From CALGFI01 sp963786805 (GTDB taxonomy: Bacteria > Actinomycetota > UBA4738 > HRBIN12), in the NCBI GenBank assembly GCA_963786805.1, contig CAWBAK010000002.1, forward strand, positions 62,001-126,000: DNA of 64,000 nucleotides, read 5' to 3'. Below, one piece after another: positions 53,565-62,060 of this stretch (position 1 is its first letter; each line of letters starts with the position of its first letter). The notes beneath the pieces were generated by a model. It saw only the letters and a list, made by a program, of their open reading frames with translations, searched no databases and was not told the DNA's origin. Made by a program: the position numbers and the translations under genes.

Positions 53565-54014
53565 CTAGTCGCCGAACACGTGGAACACGACCTGGCGTTC
53601 CTTCGGCTCGTCGAGCTCGAGCAGGATCAGCCGTTGCCATCGGCCGAGCATCGGCTCGCCGCCCGAGAGCGGGATCGCGTGCGAGGAGGACGACAGCAGC
53701 ATCGCGGTGACGTGGGAATGGCCGTTCCGCCGTTCGTGCGGATCGTCCAGGTTCTGCGTCCGCCGCGCGAGATCGTCGTGCGCGAAGTACCCGTCCTCGG
53801 GCACGAGCCGGGTGACCCGCTCGCGGAAGTCCTCCAGGGCTCCCTCCTCCCACTCGTTGATCAGGAGCGTGCACGTCGTGTGTGGGCAGAACACGACGAC
53901 CGCGCCGTCCGTGACTCCCGAGTCCTTGACCGCCCGCGCGAGCTCGTCCGTGAGATCGAGGTAGGCGTAGCGCCCCGACGGGGTCACCTCGATGGTGGTG
54001 GTGGTCGACTTCAA
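53565..54014 (-). CDS. YjbQ-like (UPF0047) protein
   Basis: A 149-aa member of the YjbQ/UPF0047 family. The conserved centre is CPHTTCTLLINEWEEGALEDF, with NGHSHVTAMLLSSS and the ending WQRLILLELDEPKERQVVFHV. Some family members have weak secondary thiamine-phosphate synthase activity, but the real role is unclear. Its start overlaps the histidine-kinase stop, so the two are co-translated. The reason for this pairing is unknown. Confidence 0.9.
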   Translation of the reverse strand: MKSTTTTIEVTPSGRYAYLDLTDELARAVKDSGVTDGAVVVFCPHTTCTLLINEWEEGALEDFRERVTRLVPEDGYFAHDDLARRTQNLDDPHERRNGHSHVTAMLLSSSSHAIPLSGGEPMLGRWQRLILLELDEPKERQVVFHVFGD

Positions 54015-55381
54015 CGGCTCCTCCTTGGTGTCTCGCTTGTTGTCTCGGACTCCCGCCCGTCGTCGACCGGGAGCTCGAACGTGAACACGCTGCCCTTGCC
54101 CGGCTGGCTCTCGGCCCAGATGCGGCCCCCGTGAGCCTCCACGACCGAACGCGCGATCGCCAGGCCGATGCCGGTCCCTCCCTCGTCGCGCGATCGCCCG
54201 GGATCGACGCGGTAGAAGCGCTCGAACACACGCGGCAGATGCTCAGACGCGATGCCGGGACCCGTATCGGCGACCGCGACGTCGACGGATCCGTTCCGGG
54301 TTGAGGCGCGCACCGTCACCCGGCCACCCGACGGCGTAAATCGCACGGCGTTGTCGAGCAGGTTGAACAGGACCTGGTGGACGCGTTCGGCGTCGGCGTA
54401 CACCGGAGGCAGATCATTCGGAAGTTCCTCGGCGAGCTCGACGTCGCGGCGGCCCCGCATGACGCCGATCTCCGAGAGCACGCGCGCGACGAGCGGTGAC
54501 AGGGCGACGCGCTCGCGGACCATCGGCACGTCCCCGGACTCCAGGCGCGACAGCTCCAGCAGCTGGTCGACCAGGCGCCCGAGTCGTTCGGTCTGGGCGA
54601 GCATCACCTGGAGCGTTTCGGGATCGGGACGCTCGACGCCGTCGAGCAGGTTCTCCAGGAGCGCGCGCAACGCCGAGATCGGCGTTCGGAGCTCGTGCGA
54701 CACGTTCGCGACCAGATCCCGGCGAAGGCGTTCGAGGTCCTCGAGCTCACCGCTCATCCGGTTGAACGCGACCGCGAGCTGTCCGACCTCGTCGCGAGAG
54801 CGCGTCTGCACGCGCTGGCCGTAGTCGCCGGCCTCCATGCTCCTCGCGGCCTTCGCCATCTCGCGCAGCGGCTGCGTCATCCCACGCGCGAGCCAGCGAG
54901 CGACGAGCAGGGCCGTCGCCGCGGCGACCGCCCCTGCGACGAGGAGCTGCCACCAGAACTCGAAGAGGAAGCGGGTCGACGCCACCCAGAAGCCCGGTTC
55001 CTCTCGAACGGCGTAGAGCATCCCTCCCTCAGCGGGTCGTACCGGTACGGCCGCGTATTCGATCCCGTTCGCGACACCGACGTGGACGCCCCCGTCGAAC
55101 CGCGGAGGCTCTGCGAGCTCGGGACCGGCCCAATGGAACCCCCCGTCGCGGAGGATCGCGATCGACGTCTCCGGCGGAAACGGCTCGCGCGAAGGGAACG
55201 GTCCACTGCGCTCCTGCGCGATGCGCAACAGGTCGACGAGATCGGCGTCCCGGAAGGAGTTCCGCAGCGCGAATCCCAGGAGGAAGTACACGAGGACGAC
55301 GGTCAGACCCACGGCGAACACGATGACGGAGCCGAGCTTGGACCGGATCGTCGGGAGCTTCTCGAACGGCCGCACGGTCAC
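54011..55381 (-). CDS. Two-component sensor histidine kinase
   Basis: A 456-aa membrane kinase. It has TM1 at about 17-37, an extracytoplasmic sensor (about 40-143) and TM2 at about 144-163. HAMP (about 162-214) and HisKA follow, with phospho-acceptor His229 in NVSHELRTP. The HATPase domain has N box NLLDNAVRFTP, G1 VADTGPGIASEHL and G2 GGTGIGLAIARSVVE. The GTG start overlaps the response-regulator stop (GTGA). The signal is unknown, and the small sensor domain resembles none by eye. Confidence 0.94.
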   Translation of the reverse strand: MTVRPFEKLPTIRSKLGSVIVFAVGLTVVLVYFLLGFALRNSFRDADLVDLLRIAQERSGPFPSREPFPPETSIAILRDGGFHWAGPELAEPPRFDGGVHVGVANGIEYAAVPVRPAEGGMLYAVREEPGFWVASTRFLFEFWWQLLVAGAVAAATALLVARWLARGMTQPLREMAKAARSMEAGDYGQRVQTRSRDEVGQLAVAFNRMSGELEDLERLRRDLVANVSHELRTPISALRALLENLLDGVERPDPETLQVMLAQTERLGRLVDQLLELSRLESGDVPMVRERVALSPLVARVLSEIGVMRGRRDVELAEELPNDLPPVYADAERVHQVLFNLLDNAVRFTPSGGRVTVRASTRNGSVDVAVADTGPGIASEHLPRVFERFYRVDPGRSRDEGGTGIGLAIARSVVEAHGGRIWAESQPGKGSVFTFELPVDDGRESETTSETPRRSR

Positions 55382-56073
55382 GCGTCTTCCCGGAAGGCGT
55401 AGCCGACGCCGTGGATCGTTCGGATGAACCGCGGCCCGTCTCCGTCCTCGCCGAGCTTGCGCCGGATCCGCGCGACGTGAGAATCGACGACGCGGCCACC
55501 GGCGTAGTCCCGGTAGCCCCACACGCGTTCCATCAGCTGCTCGCGCGTGAACACGACGCCCGGCTCCCGCGCCAAGGTGATGAGGATCTCGAACTCGAGT
55601 GGGGTGAGCGGCACGTCGGCCTCGTCGACGGCGACCCGCCGGCGGGTCGGATCGATCGACATGCCACCGAGCTGCAACGGTTCGGTCGATGACGCCTGGC
55701 CGATCCGCTCGACGCGCCGCAAGATGGCGCGCACCCGCACGACGAGCTCGCGCAGGCTGAAGGGCTTCGTGAGGTAGTCGTCGGCGCCGACCGCGAACCC
55801 CGCGATCTTGTCGGCCTCTTCCGTGCGGGCCGTGAGCATCAGGACCGGGACCCACCGGTCGCGTTGCAGCTCCTTGCAGACCTCGAGCCCGTCCATCCCC
55901 GGAAGCATCAGGTCCAGGACGACGAGGTCGGGCCGCTCCCGGGCCGCCGTCTCGATGGCCTGGCCGCCGTCGCCGGCGACGAGCACCCGATAGCCCTCGT
56001 TCTCGAGGCGCGCTCGGACCGCCTCCGCGATCGTCTCTTCGTCGTCGACGACCAGGACTGTCTGGGGGGTCAC
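55378..56073 (-). CDS. OmpR/PhoB-family response regulator
   Basis: DNA-binding partner of the adjacent kinase, 231 aa from the GTG at 56071-56073 (VTPQTVLVVDDEE). An ATG 45 bp upstream (56116-56118) would give 246 aa. The receiver has acidic pair Asp10/Asp11, phospho-acceptor Asp54 (VVLDLMLPGMDG), Thr81 and Lys103. The C-terminal winged helix has LTPLEFEILITLAREPG, FTREQLMERVWGY and FIRTIHGVGYAF. Targets cannot be inferred. Confidence 0.94.
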   Translation of the reverse strand: MTPQTVLVVDDEETIAEAVRARLENEGYRVLVAGDGGQAIETAARERPDLVVLDLMLPGMDGLEVCKELQRDRWVPVLMLTARTEEADKIAGFAVGADDYLTKPFSLRELVVRVRAILRRVERIGQASSTEPLQLGGMSIDPTRRRVAVDEADVPLTPLEFEILITLAREPGVVFTREQLMERVWGYRDYAGGRVVDSHVARIRRKLGEDGDGPRFIRTIHGVGYAFREDA

Positions 56074-56153
56074 GAGAGCAATCGTATCCGCAGGCTGTTG
56101 CGTCCTATCCGGCGGCATGTTGAGAAATCATGGTGGCGCCGCCCGGCGCACGC

Positions 56154-57269
56154 TCAGAAGCTCGGCGGCTTCACCAGGTCGACGTAGACCACCGCGATCG
56201 TGAACAGGATGAAGAACGCCGCGACCACCGCTGAGACGGGAACGATCTTGCGCATGTCGACGGGCTTTCCGCGGATCTTCTCGAGGGCCAGCACGGCGAG
56301 ATGGCCGCCGTCGAACGGCGGCAGCGGAAGCAGGTTCAACAGGCCGACGAACACGTTGACGTACCCGAACAGCGACAGGATGTCCCAGTAGTCACCGCGC
56401 GATGCGAAGTCGCCGGCGACCCGTCCCACGCCGACGACGCTCGCGGGATCTTGGTCCGTGCGAGGCGCATCGGTGAAGACCAACTCGATCACCCGCTCGA
56501 TCCCCGAGGGGCCGAACACGCGCGCGACCCCGTCCACGGTGGCGACGACGGATTCGGCGATCAGGTCGGCTCCCTCGGTCACCGCACCGAGGATGCCCGT
56601 CTTCTCGCGCAGGCCGTCGCCGAGGAGGACGCCGAGCCTCGCGACCTCCTCGCCCTCCTCGACCACGATCGCCGCCGTGATGTCGACATGCAGGGTCTCA
56701 CCGTCGCGGATCACGGTGAGCGTGATCGGCTCGTCGGCGTGATCCTGCGTGTACTCGATGAGGCGTTCGGCGGTCGGATCCTGGATGTCGTCCACCGCGA
56801 CGATCCGGTCGCCGGGCTGCAGACCGGCCTGCGCGGCGGGCGAAACCTCGCCCCCGAGCCGTGGGACGACACCCACCAGCTCAGGGCTCCGCGACGTCGG
56901 CTGGCCGACGAAGCCGAGCCAGACGGCGAAGCACAGGAACGCGAGCACGAAGTGCGTGGACGGCCCTGCGACGATCACGAGCGCGCGCTGCCATGCGGGT
57001 TTCGCCCCGTACGTCCTCGGCAGGTCCTCGGGGAGGACCTGCTCGTACGGGTTCATCCCGGCGATCTTCACGTAGCCACCGGCGGGGATCCATTTGAAGC
57101 CGTACTCGGTGTCTCCGCGTTTGGTGGACCAGATCCGAGGACCGAACCCGACGAAGAACTCGGTGACCTTGATGCCGAAGGCCTTGGCGACGCCGAAATG
57201 CGCCGCCTCGTGGATCACGATCACGAAGATCAGGGCGACGAAGAATGAGACCTGACCGAGGGCGCCCAT
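56154..57269 (-). CDS. rseP: Site-2 membrane protease RseP family (M50)
   Basis: Intramembrane zinc protease that cleaves anti-sigma factors or similar membrane proteins. The 371-aa protein has HEAAH at residues 20-24 in the first helix. A PDZ domain (about 125-215, QAGLQPGDRIVAVDDI) follows. The third zinc ligand region is NLLPLPPFDGGHLAV, and last helices bring the total to about four. It follows dxr (9 bp), the standard actinobacterial order. Confidence 0.95.
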   Translation of the reverse strand: MGALGQVSFFVALIFVIVIHEAAHFGVAKAFGIKVTEFFVGFGPRIWSTKRGDTEYGFKWIPAGGYVKIAGMNPYEQVLPEDLPRTYGAKPAWQRALVIVAGPSTHFVLAFLCFAVWLGFVGQPTSRSPELVGVVPRLGGEVSPAAQAGLQPGDRIVAVDDIQDPTAERLIEYTQDHADEPITLTVIRDGETLHVDITAAIVVEEGEEVARLGVLLGDGLREKTGILGAVTEGADLIAESVVATVDGVARVFGPSGIERVIELVFTDAPRTDQDPASVVGVGRVAGDFASRGDYWDILSLFGYVNVFVGLLNLLPLPPFDGGHLAVLALEKIRGKPVDMRKIVPVSAVVAAFFILFTIAVVYVDLVKPPSF

Positions 57270-57278
57270 CCGATCGGT

Positions 57279-58436
57279 CTACCGCGCCTCGATGATCTCG
57301 GAGGCGCGGCGGCGGGCCCAGGCGTCGGCCCGCTCCAGGTTCACCACCGAGACGACCGACGCGGGTGCCTCGTGCTCGTCGACGACGGAGTGGACGACTT
57401 CGACGATGCGCGTCAGTGGGATCTTGCTTTCCAGGAACGCCATCACGGCAACCTCGTTGGCCGCGCTCATCACCGCGGGGAAGGTGAGCCCGAGCTCCCC
57501 GACGCGGTAGGCGAGATCGAGCGCCTGGAACGCTTCGCGGTCAACAGGCTCGAACGTGAGCTTGCCGTCGGTGAGCGGGACGGAGCCGACACCCGACGGG
57601 AGCCGTTCGGGCCATCCGAGGGCGAGCTGGATCGGCAGCCGCATGTCCGGGACCGCGAACTGAGCCATCATCGACCCGTCTCGGAACTCCGCGAGCGCGT
57701 GGACGATGCCCTCGGGGTGGATCACGACGTGGATCTGGGAGTACTCCAGGCCGAACAGGTAGTGGGCCTCGATCACCTCGAGCCCCTTGTTCATGAGCGT
57801 CGCGGAATCGATCGTGATCTTCGGTCCCATCTGCCAGACGGGATGCGCGAGCGCCTCCTTCACCGAGGCCTTCGCGAGCTCGTTCCTGGTCCATCCGCGG
57901 AAGGGCCCGCCGGAACCGGTGAGGATCACGCGTTTCACGTCCTCGCGCCGCTCTCCCCGCAGGCACTGCGCCAGCGCCGCGTGCTCGGAGTCGACCGGGA
58001 TGAGGCGTTCCGGCTCGCTCTTGATGAGATCCATGACGAGCTCGCCGCCGACCACGAGGCTCTCCTTGTTCGCGAGCGCCAGCGTCTTGCCGGCCTGCAG
58101 CGTCGCGAGGGTCGGGCCGAGACCGGCGGAGCCCACGAGCGCGTTCAGGACCATGTCCGCCTCGGAGTCGCGGGCGAGGGTCTCCGCCGCGTCGTGGCCG
58201 ACGAAGAGCTCGACGCCCTTGATGCCCGACAGCCGCTCGCGAAGGTCGGACGCGGCCTCTTCATCGGCGAGCGCCACGTAGGGGGGCATGAACTCGCGGA
58301 TCTGGCCCACGAGCAGCTCGTGGTTCGTCCCCGCGGACAGACCGACGACTTTGAACCGGTCGGGGTGGCGCCGAACGACGTCCAGGGCCTGCGTGCCGAC
58401 CGATCCCGTCGAACCGAGGATCACCAGCGTGCGCAC
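57279..58436 (-). CDS. dxr: 1-deoxy-D-xylulose 5-phosphate reductoisomerase
   Basis: Second step of the MEP pathway. The 385-aa protein has NADPH site LGSTGSVGTQALDV, ALANKESLVVGGELVM, the metal and substrate residues in PVDSEHAALAQCL, and GSGGPFRG. HPVWQMGPKITIDSATLMNK is the classic signature. The GTG at 58434-58436 is chosen since the first strand of the Rossmann fold starts there and longer extensions are Arg/Gly-rich filler. Confidence 0.97.
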   Translation of the reverse strand: MRTLVILGSTGSVGTQALDVVRRHPDRFKVVGLSAGTNHELLVGQIREFMPPYVALADEEAASDLRERLSGIKGVELFVGHDAAETLARDSEADMVLNALVGSAGLGPTLATLQAGKTLALANKESLVVGGELVMDLIKSEPERLIPVDSEHAALAQCLRGERREDVKRVILTGSGGPFRGWTRNELAKASVKEALAHPVWQMGPKITIDSATLMNKGLEVIEAHYLFGLEYSQIHVVIHPEGIVHALAEFRDGSMMAQFAVPDMRLPIQLALGWPERLPSGVGSVPLTDGKLTFEPVDREAFQALDLAYRVGELGLTFPAVMSAANEVAVMAFLESKIPLTRIVEVVHSVVDEHEAPASVVSVVNLERADAWARRRASEIIEAR

Positions 58437-58492
58437 CGAGAAAGAGTACCCCCGCAAGGGCGACTCGATGGGGAAGCCGGGCCGGCCTCCGC

Positions 58493-60136
58493 TCAGAGCA
58501 GGATGAACCTGAGGTAGATGAAGGCCGCGGGCGCCACGAACAGCAGCGCGTCGATCCGGTCCAGCACGCCGCCGTGACCCGGCAGGACGCTGCCCATGTC
58601 CTTGATCTCGAGGTCCCGCTTGAGGAGCGACTCGGCGAGATCGCCGAGCGGGGCGAAGATGCCCACCACCACGGCCAGGCCGACCGCCCGCGGGATCGTG
58701 TCGAGCAGGTCCACGGACGACGCCACGGCGCCGACGGCGACCGCGGCCGTGACGAAGGTCGCCCCGATCGCGCCCTCCCACGACTTCTTCGGGCTGATGT
58801 TCGGCGCGAGCGGGCGGCTCCCCCACCACGTCCCGACGACGAAGGCCGCGACGTCGTACGCGACCGTGAGACCGATGATCGAGAGCGCGAGGCCTCGGCC
58901 CTCCGGAAGCTCGAGCACCACCAACGCGTAGCCCGCGAGCAGCGGGATGTAGATCACGCCAAGGAGCGTCAGGGCGATGTTCGTGACAACGTTCCGCCGG
59001 TGCTGGGGCGGAACGGTCATGTACCAGAGGAACGTCGCGACCACCGTCAGGCCGACCACCGCGAGCATCGCGCCCTCGCCCCGGAAGTACGCGGCGCCCA
59101 GGACGAGCGCCCCCGACACCAACGCGAGCGCCGTCGCGGGCTGGTAATGGCGCTTCTGCAGCGCGAAGTAGAACTCGCCCTGCGCGAGGAGCACGAACAC
59201 GGCGGCGACGACGGCGAACGCTCCCGAGCCGATCGCGAGGGCGCCGAGCGCGAGGGCCGCGAGAACCACTCCCGTCACGAACGCCATCGGCACGTCGCGC
59301 CCGGCGCGACGCTCGGGCTCCGTGCCGACCTCCATCGCCGTGGGCTCCTGCCAGCTCGGCCCACCGAGGCCCTCGGCCCCGACCCGCACCGTGCGCGTCC
59401 CTTCGGGCTGCCCCACGTCGGTCCCGGCCTCGTCCTCGTCGTCGCCCAGGAGCGCGGCGATCTGGATCTCCTCGGTCGGGCGAGGCGTGGTCGTGGGCAG
59501 CTCGGCCTCGTCGCTCACGTCGGCGCGCACCGATTCCGCGAAATGGTCGGCGGCGGCCTCAACCGCGTCGAGGTCGGGCGCCGCTTCCATCGCGCCCTCC
59601 TCCAGCTCGGCGACGGACTCGTCCTCACTTTTCGGACCCGGCAGGTCGACGTAGGCGCTCGGCGAAGCCGCGAACGAGGACTCGGAGAGCTCACCGGACT
59701 CCAGGTCCTCCTCCGCCTCGGACTCGAAGAGGAATGAGCTGACGCCGTCCCCCTCGGTGTCGTCCTCGGTTGTGCCGCTCGCCTCGGTGGACCACACCGA
59801 GACCTCGGACCGCTCCCCTCCGGGGGGGCCCGCGAACAGGTCCTCCTGCCCGGGGGTCGGGCGTGTGGCGGCTTCGAGGTCGTCCTCGTCGGACTCGATC
59901 CGAACCGGCCCCTCGAAGGGAGCGACCGCCTCCGCCGAGCCGGGGCCGTCTTCGGTCGAGGGCGCAACCTCGTCGTCTTCAGCGGCGTCGCGAGACCCTT
60001 CCTTCGGCGATGCCGAGGGATCGCTCGTCTCGGGCCAGTCGACGTCTTGGATGGGCGCGAAGAACTTGTCGAGGTCCTCGAACAGGTCCTCGCCGCTCTC
60101 CGAGCCGCCTTCGCCCCGGCCCTCGCCCTTCGACAC
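58493..60136 (-). CDS. cdsA: Phosphatidate cytidylyltransferase with a long acidic N-terminal extension
   Basis: Makes CDP-diacylglycerol for phospholipid synthesis. The membrane domain is residues ~281-547, with about eight hydrophobic helices and the signature region ISPKKSWEGAIGATF, GDLAESLLKRDLEIKDMG and LPGHGGVLDRIDALLF. Residues 1-280 are an extra, strongly acidic Glu/Asp/Ser-rich stretch with no obvious fold. Typical CdsA is about 260-310 aa. The GTG start overlaps the frr stop (TAGTG), which supports the full length, though an internal start near Met284 cannot be excluded. Confidence 0.92.
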   Translation of the reverse strand: MSKGEGRGEGGSESGEDLFEDLDKFFAPIQDVDWPETSDPSASPKEGSRDAAEDDEVAPSTEDGPGSAEAVAPFEGPVRIESDEDDLEAATRPTPGQEDLFAGPPGGERSEVSVWSTEASGTTEDDTEGDGVSSFLFESEAEEDLESGELSESSFAASPSAYVDLPGPKSEDESVAELEEGAMEAAPDLDAVEAAADHFAESVRADVSDEAELPTTTPRPTEEIQIAALLGDDEDEAGTDVGQPEGTRTVRVGAEGLGGPSWQEPTAMEVGTEPERRAGRDVPMAFVTGVVLAALALGALAIGSGAFAVVAAVFVLLAQGEFYFALQKRHYQPATALALVSGALVLGAAYFRGEGAMLAVVGLTVVATFLWYMTVPPQHRRNVVTNIALTLLGVIYIPLLAGYALVVLELPEGRGLALSIIGLTVAYDVAAFVVGTWWGSRPLAPNISPKKSWEGAIGATFVTAAVAVGAVASSVDLLDTIPRAVGLAVVVGIFAPLGDLAESLLKRDLEIKDMGSVLPGHGGVLDRIDALLFVAPAAFIYLRFILL

Positions 60137-60696
60137 TAGATCTCCTTCAGCTCGGTTTCCTTGTGCGCCACGACCTCGTCGACCTCGGCCACGTGCTTGT
60201 CGGTCAGCTTCTGGAGCTCCTTCTCGGACCGGACGAGGTCATCTTCGGAGATGCGGCCCTCGCGCTCAAGCCTCTCCAGCTCCTCCTTCGTGTGGCGCCG
60301 GATGTTCCGAACGGCAACCCGTCCCTCCTCGCCGCGATGGTGCACGAGCTTGATGAGCTCCTTGCGGCGCTCCTCGGTGAGGGGCGGGAAGCTGAGCCGG
60401 ATCACGTTCCCGTCGTTGCCCGGCGTGATCCCCACGTCGCTGGACATGATCGCTTTCTCCATCGCGGAGATCGCGTTCTTGTCGAAGGGCTGGATCACCA
60501 GCGTCCGCGGCTCCGGAACGCTGAACGAGGCGAGCTGCTGGATCGGGACCAGCGTCCCGTAGTAGTCCACGACGATCCTCGAGAGCAGGGCGGGCGTGGC
60601 TCGGCCGGTCCGGATCCCCGCGAGCTCGTCCTTCATGACGACGATCGCCTTCGCCATCTTGTCGGTGCCTTCCTTCATCGCCGACTCGACCGTCAC
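60136..60696 (-). CDS. frr: Ribosome recycling factor
   Basis: With EF-G, splits the post-termination ribosome. The 186-aa protein has the family length and motifs: AGIRTGRATPALLSRIVVDY, PEPRTLVIQPFDKNA, DGNVIRLSFPPLTEERRKEL and VRNIRRHTKEELE. The GTG start overlaps the pyrH stop (GTGA). Confidence 0.98.
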   Translation of the reverse strand: MTVESAMKEGTDKMAKAIVVMKDELAGIRTGRATPALLSRIVVDYYGTLVPIQQLASFSVPEPRTLVIQPFDKNAISAMEKAIMSSDVGITPGNDGNVIRLSFPPLTEERRKELIKLVHHRGEEGRVAVRNIRRHTKEELERLEREGRISEDDLVRSEKELQKLTDKHVAEVDEVVAHKETELKEI

Positions 60697-61442
60697 GCTC
60701 CACCCCCGTGGACCAGCGTGCCGATCGGCTCGCCCGAGACCGCACGGCGGATGTTCCCCTCGTGACGGAAGTCGAAGACGATGATCGGGAGCTTGTTCTC
60801 CATGGCGAGGCTGATGGCGGTGGCGTCCATCACGGAATAGCCCCCGCGAAGGACGTCGAGATACTCGATCGACTCGAACCGCGTCGCGCTCGGGTCGACA
60901 TGCGGATCGGCGTTGTAGACGCCGTCGACCTTGGTCCCCTTGAGCAGCGCCTGGGCTCCGATCTCCAGCGCGCGCTGGGCGGCCGTCGTGTCGGTCGAGA
61001 AGTACGGGGCGCCAAGACCCGCCGCGAAGATCACGACCCGTCCCTTCTCGAGATGGCGGATCGCCCGGAGTGGGATATAGGGCTCGGCGACCTGCGCCAT
61101 GTGGATCGCCGTCTGCACGCGGGTGGGAAGGTGCACCTTCTCGAGCGCGTCCTGCAGCGCGAGCGCGTTCATGACGGTGGCGAGCATCCCCATGTAGTCC
61201 GCCCTCGAGCGCTCCATCTCCGGCGCCTGTCGGCCGCGGAAGATGTTGCCGCCGCCGACCACGACCGCGCACTGGACGCCCAGGTCGACGACGTCGGCGA
61301 GCTCGCGAGCCAGCATCCCGGTCGTCTGCGTCGAGATCCCGTATCCGGTGTCCGGCGGGGCGAAGGCATCCCCGGAGAGCTTCAGGAGGACCCGGTGGTA
61401 CAGCGGACGCTCCGCGGCCTCGTGAGTCCGATCCTCCGGCAT
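60693..61442 (-). CDS. pyrH: UMP kinase
   Basis: Phosphorylates UMP to UDP. The 249-aa amino-acid-kinase-fold protein has LLKLSGDAFA, VVVGGGNIFRG, GAPYFSTDTTAAQRALEIGA and KVDGVYNADPHVDPSATRF. Usual order rpsB-tsf-pyrH-frr. It starts 9 bp after tsf. Confidence 0.98.
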   Translation of the reverse strand: MPEDRTHEAAERPLYHRVLLKLSGDAFAPPDTGYGISTQTTGMLARELADVVDLGVQCAVVVGGGNIFRGRQAPEMERSRADYMGMLATVMNALALQDALEKVHLPTRVQTAIHMAQVAEPYIPLRAIRHLEKGRVVIFAAGLGAPYFSTDTTAAQRALEIGAQALLKGTKVDGVYNADPHVDPSATRFESIEYLDVLRGGYSVMDATAISLAMENKLPIIVFDFRHEGNIRRAVSGEPIGTLVHGGGA

Positions 61443-61451
61443 GCCCGTACC

Positions 61452-62060
61452 CTACTCCGGCTCCTCGCCCAGCTTGAACCGGACGAAGCGCCGCACGGCG
61501 ACCTTCTCCCGAACCTTGACCGAAACCTCGTCCAGGAGCTGCTGGATCGTCTTCGAGTCGTCCTTCACGTACTTCTGGTCGAGCAGGACCGTCTGCTCGT
61601 AGAAGGCGTTCATCTTGCCCTCAACGATGTTCGCGACGACGTGGTCGGGCTTGCCCAGCTCCTTGGCCTGCGCCTCGTAGATCCGCCGCTCGGCCTCGAC
61701 CACCTCCGCGGGGACCTCCTCGCGTGTGAGGTAGCGGGGCGCACTCGGGCTCGCGACGTGAAGCGCCATGTCCTTGGCGAGTTGCTTGAAGTCGTCGGTG
61801 TTCGCCGCGAAGTCCGTCTCGGAGTTCAGCTCGACCAGTGAGCCGACCGTGTTGTTGAAGTGGATGTAGGACTCGATCCGCCCCTGGTTCGCGACACGCC
61901 CGGAGCGGCCCTTCGTGTCCCCCAACCCTTTGGTCCGGAGGATCTCCTGGGCTTTGTCGAGGTCCCCGTCCGCCTCCTGCAAGGCTCGCTTCGAGTCCAT
62001 CATCCCCGCCCCGGTCACGTCCCGAAGCTTCTTCACCTCCGCCGCCGAGACGTCCGCCAT
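61452..62060 (-). CDS. tsf: Elongation factor Ts, short form
   Basis: Nucleotide exchange factor for EF-Tu. At 202 aa it is the short, single-core-domain form, as in Thermus and cyanobacteria, rather than the ~280-aa form of most bacteria. The N-terminal UBA-like domain has KKLRDVTGAGMMDSKRALQE. The core has IESYIHFNNTVGSLVELNSE and TDFAANTDDFKQLAKDMALH, and the C-terminus resembles the conserved helix. The ATG overlaps the rpsB stop. Confidence 0.97.
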   Translation of the reverse strand: MADVSAAEVKKLRDVTGAGMMDSKRALQEADGDLDKAQEILRTKGLGDTKGRSGRVANQGRIESYIHFNNTVGSLVELNSETDFAANTDDFKQLAKDMALHVASPSAPRYLTREEVPAEVVEAERRIYEAQAKELGKPDHVVANIVEGKMNAFYEQTVLLDQKYVKDDSKTIQQLLDEVSVKVREKVAVRRFVRFKLGEEPE

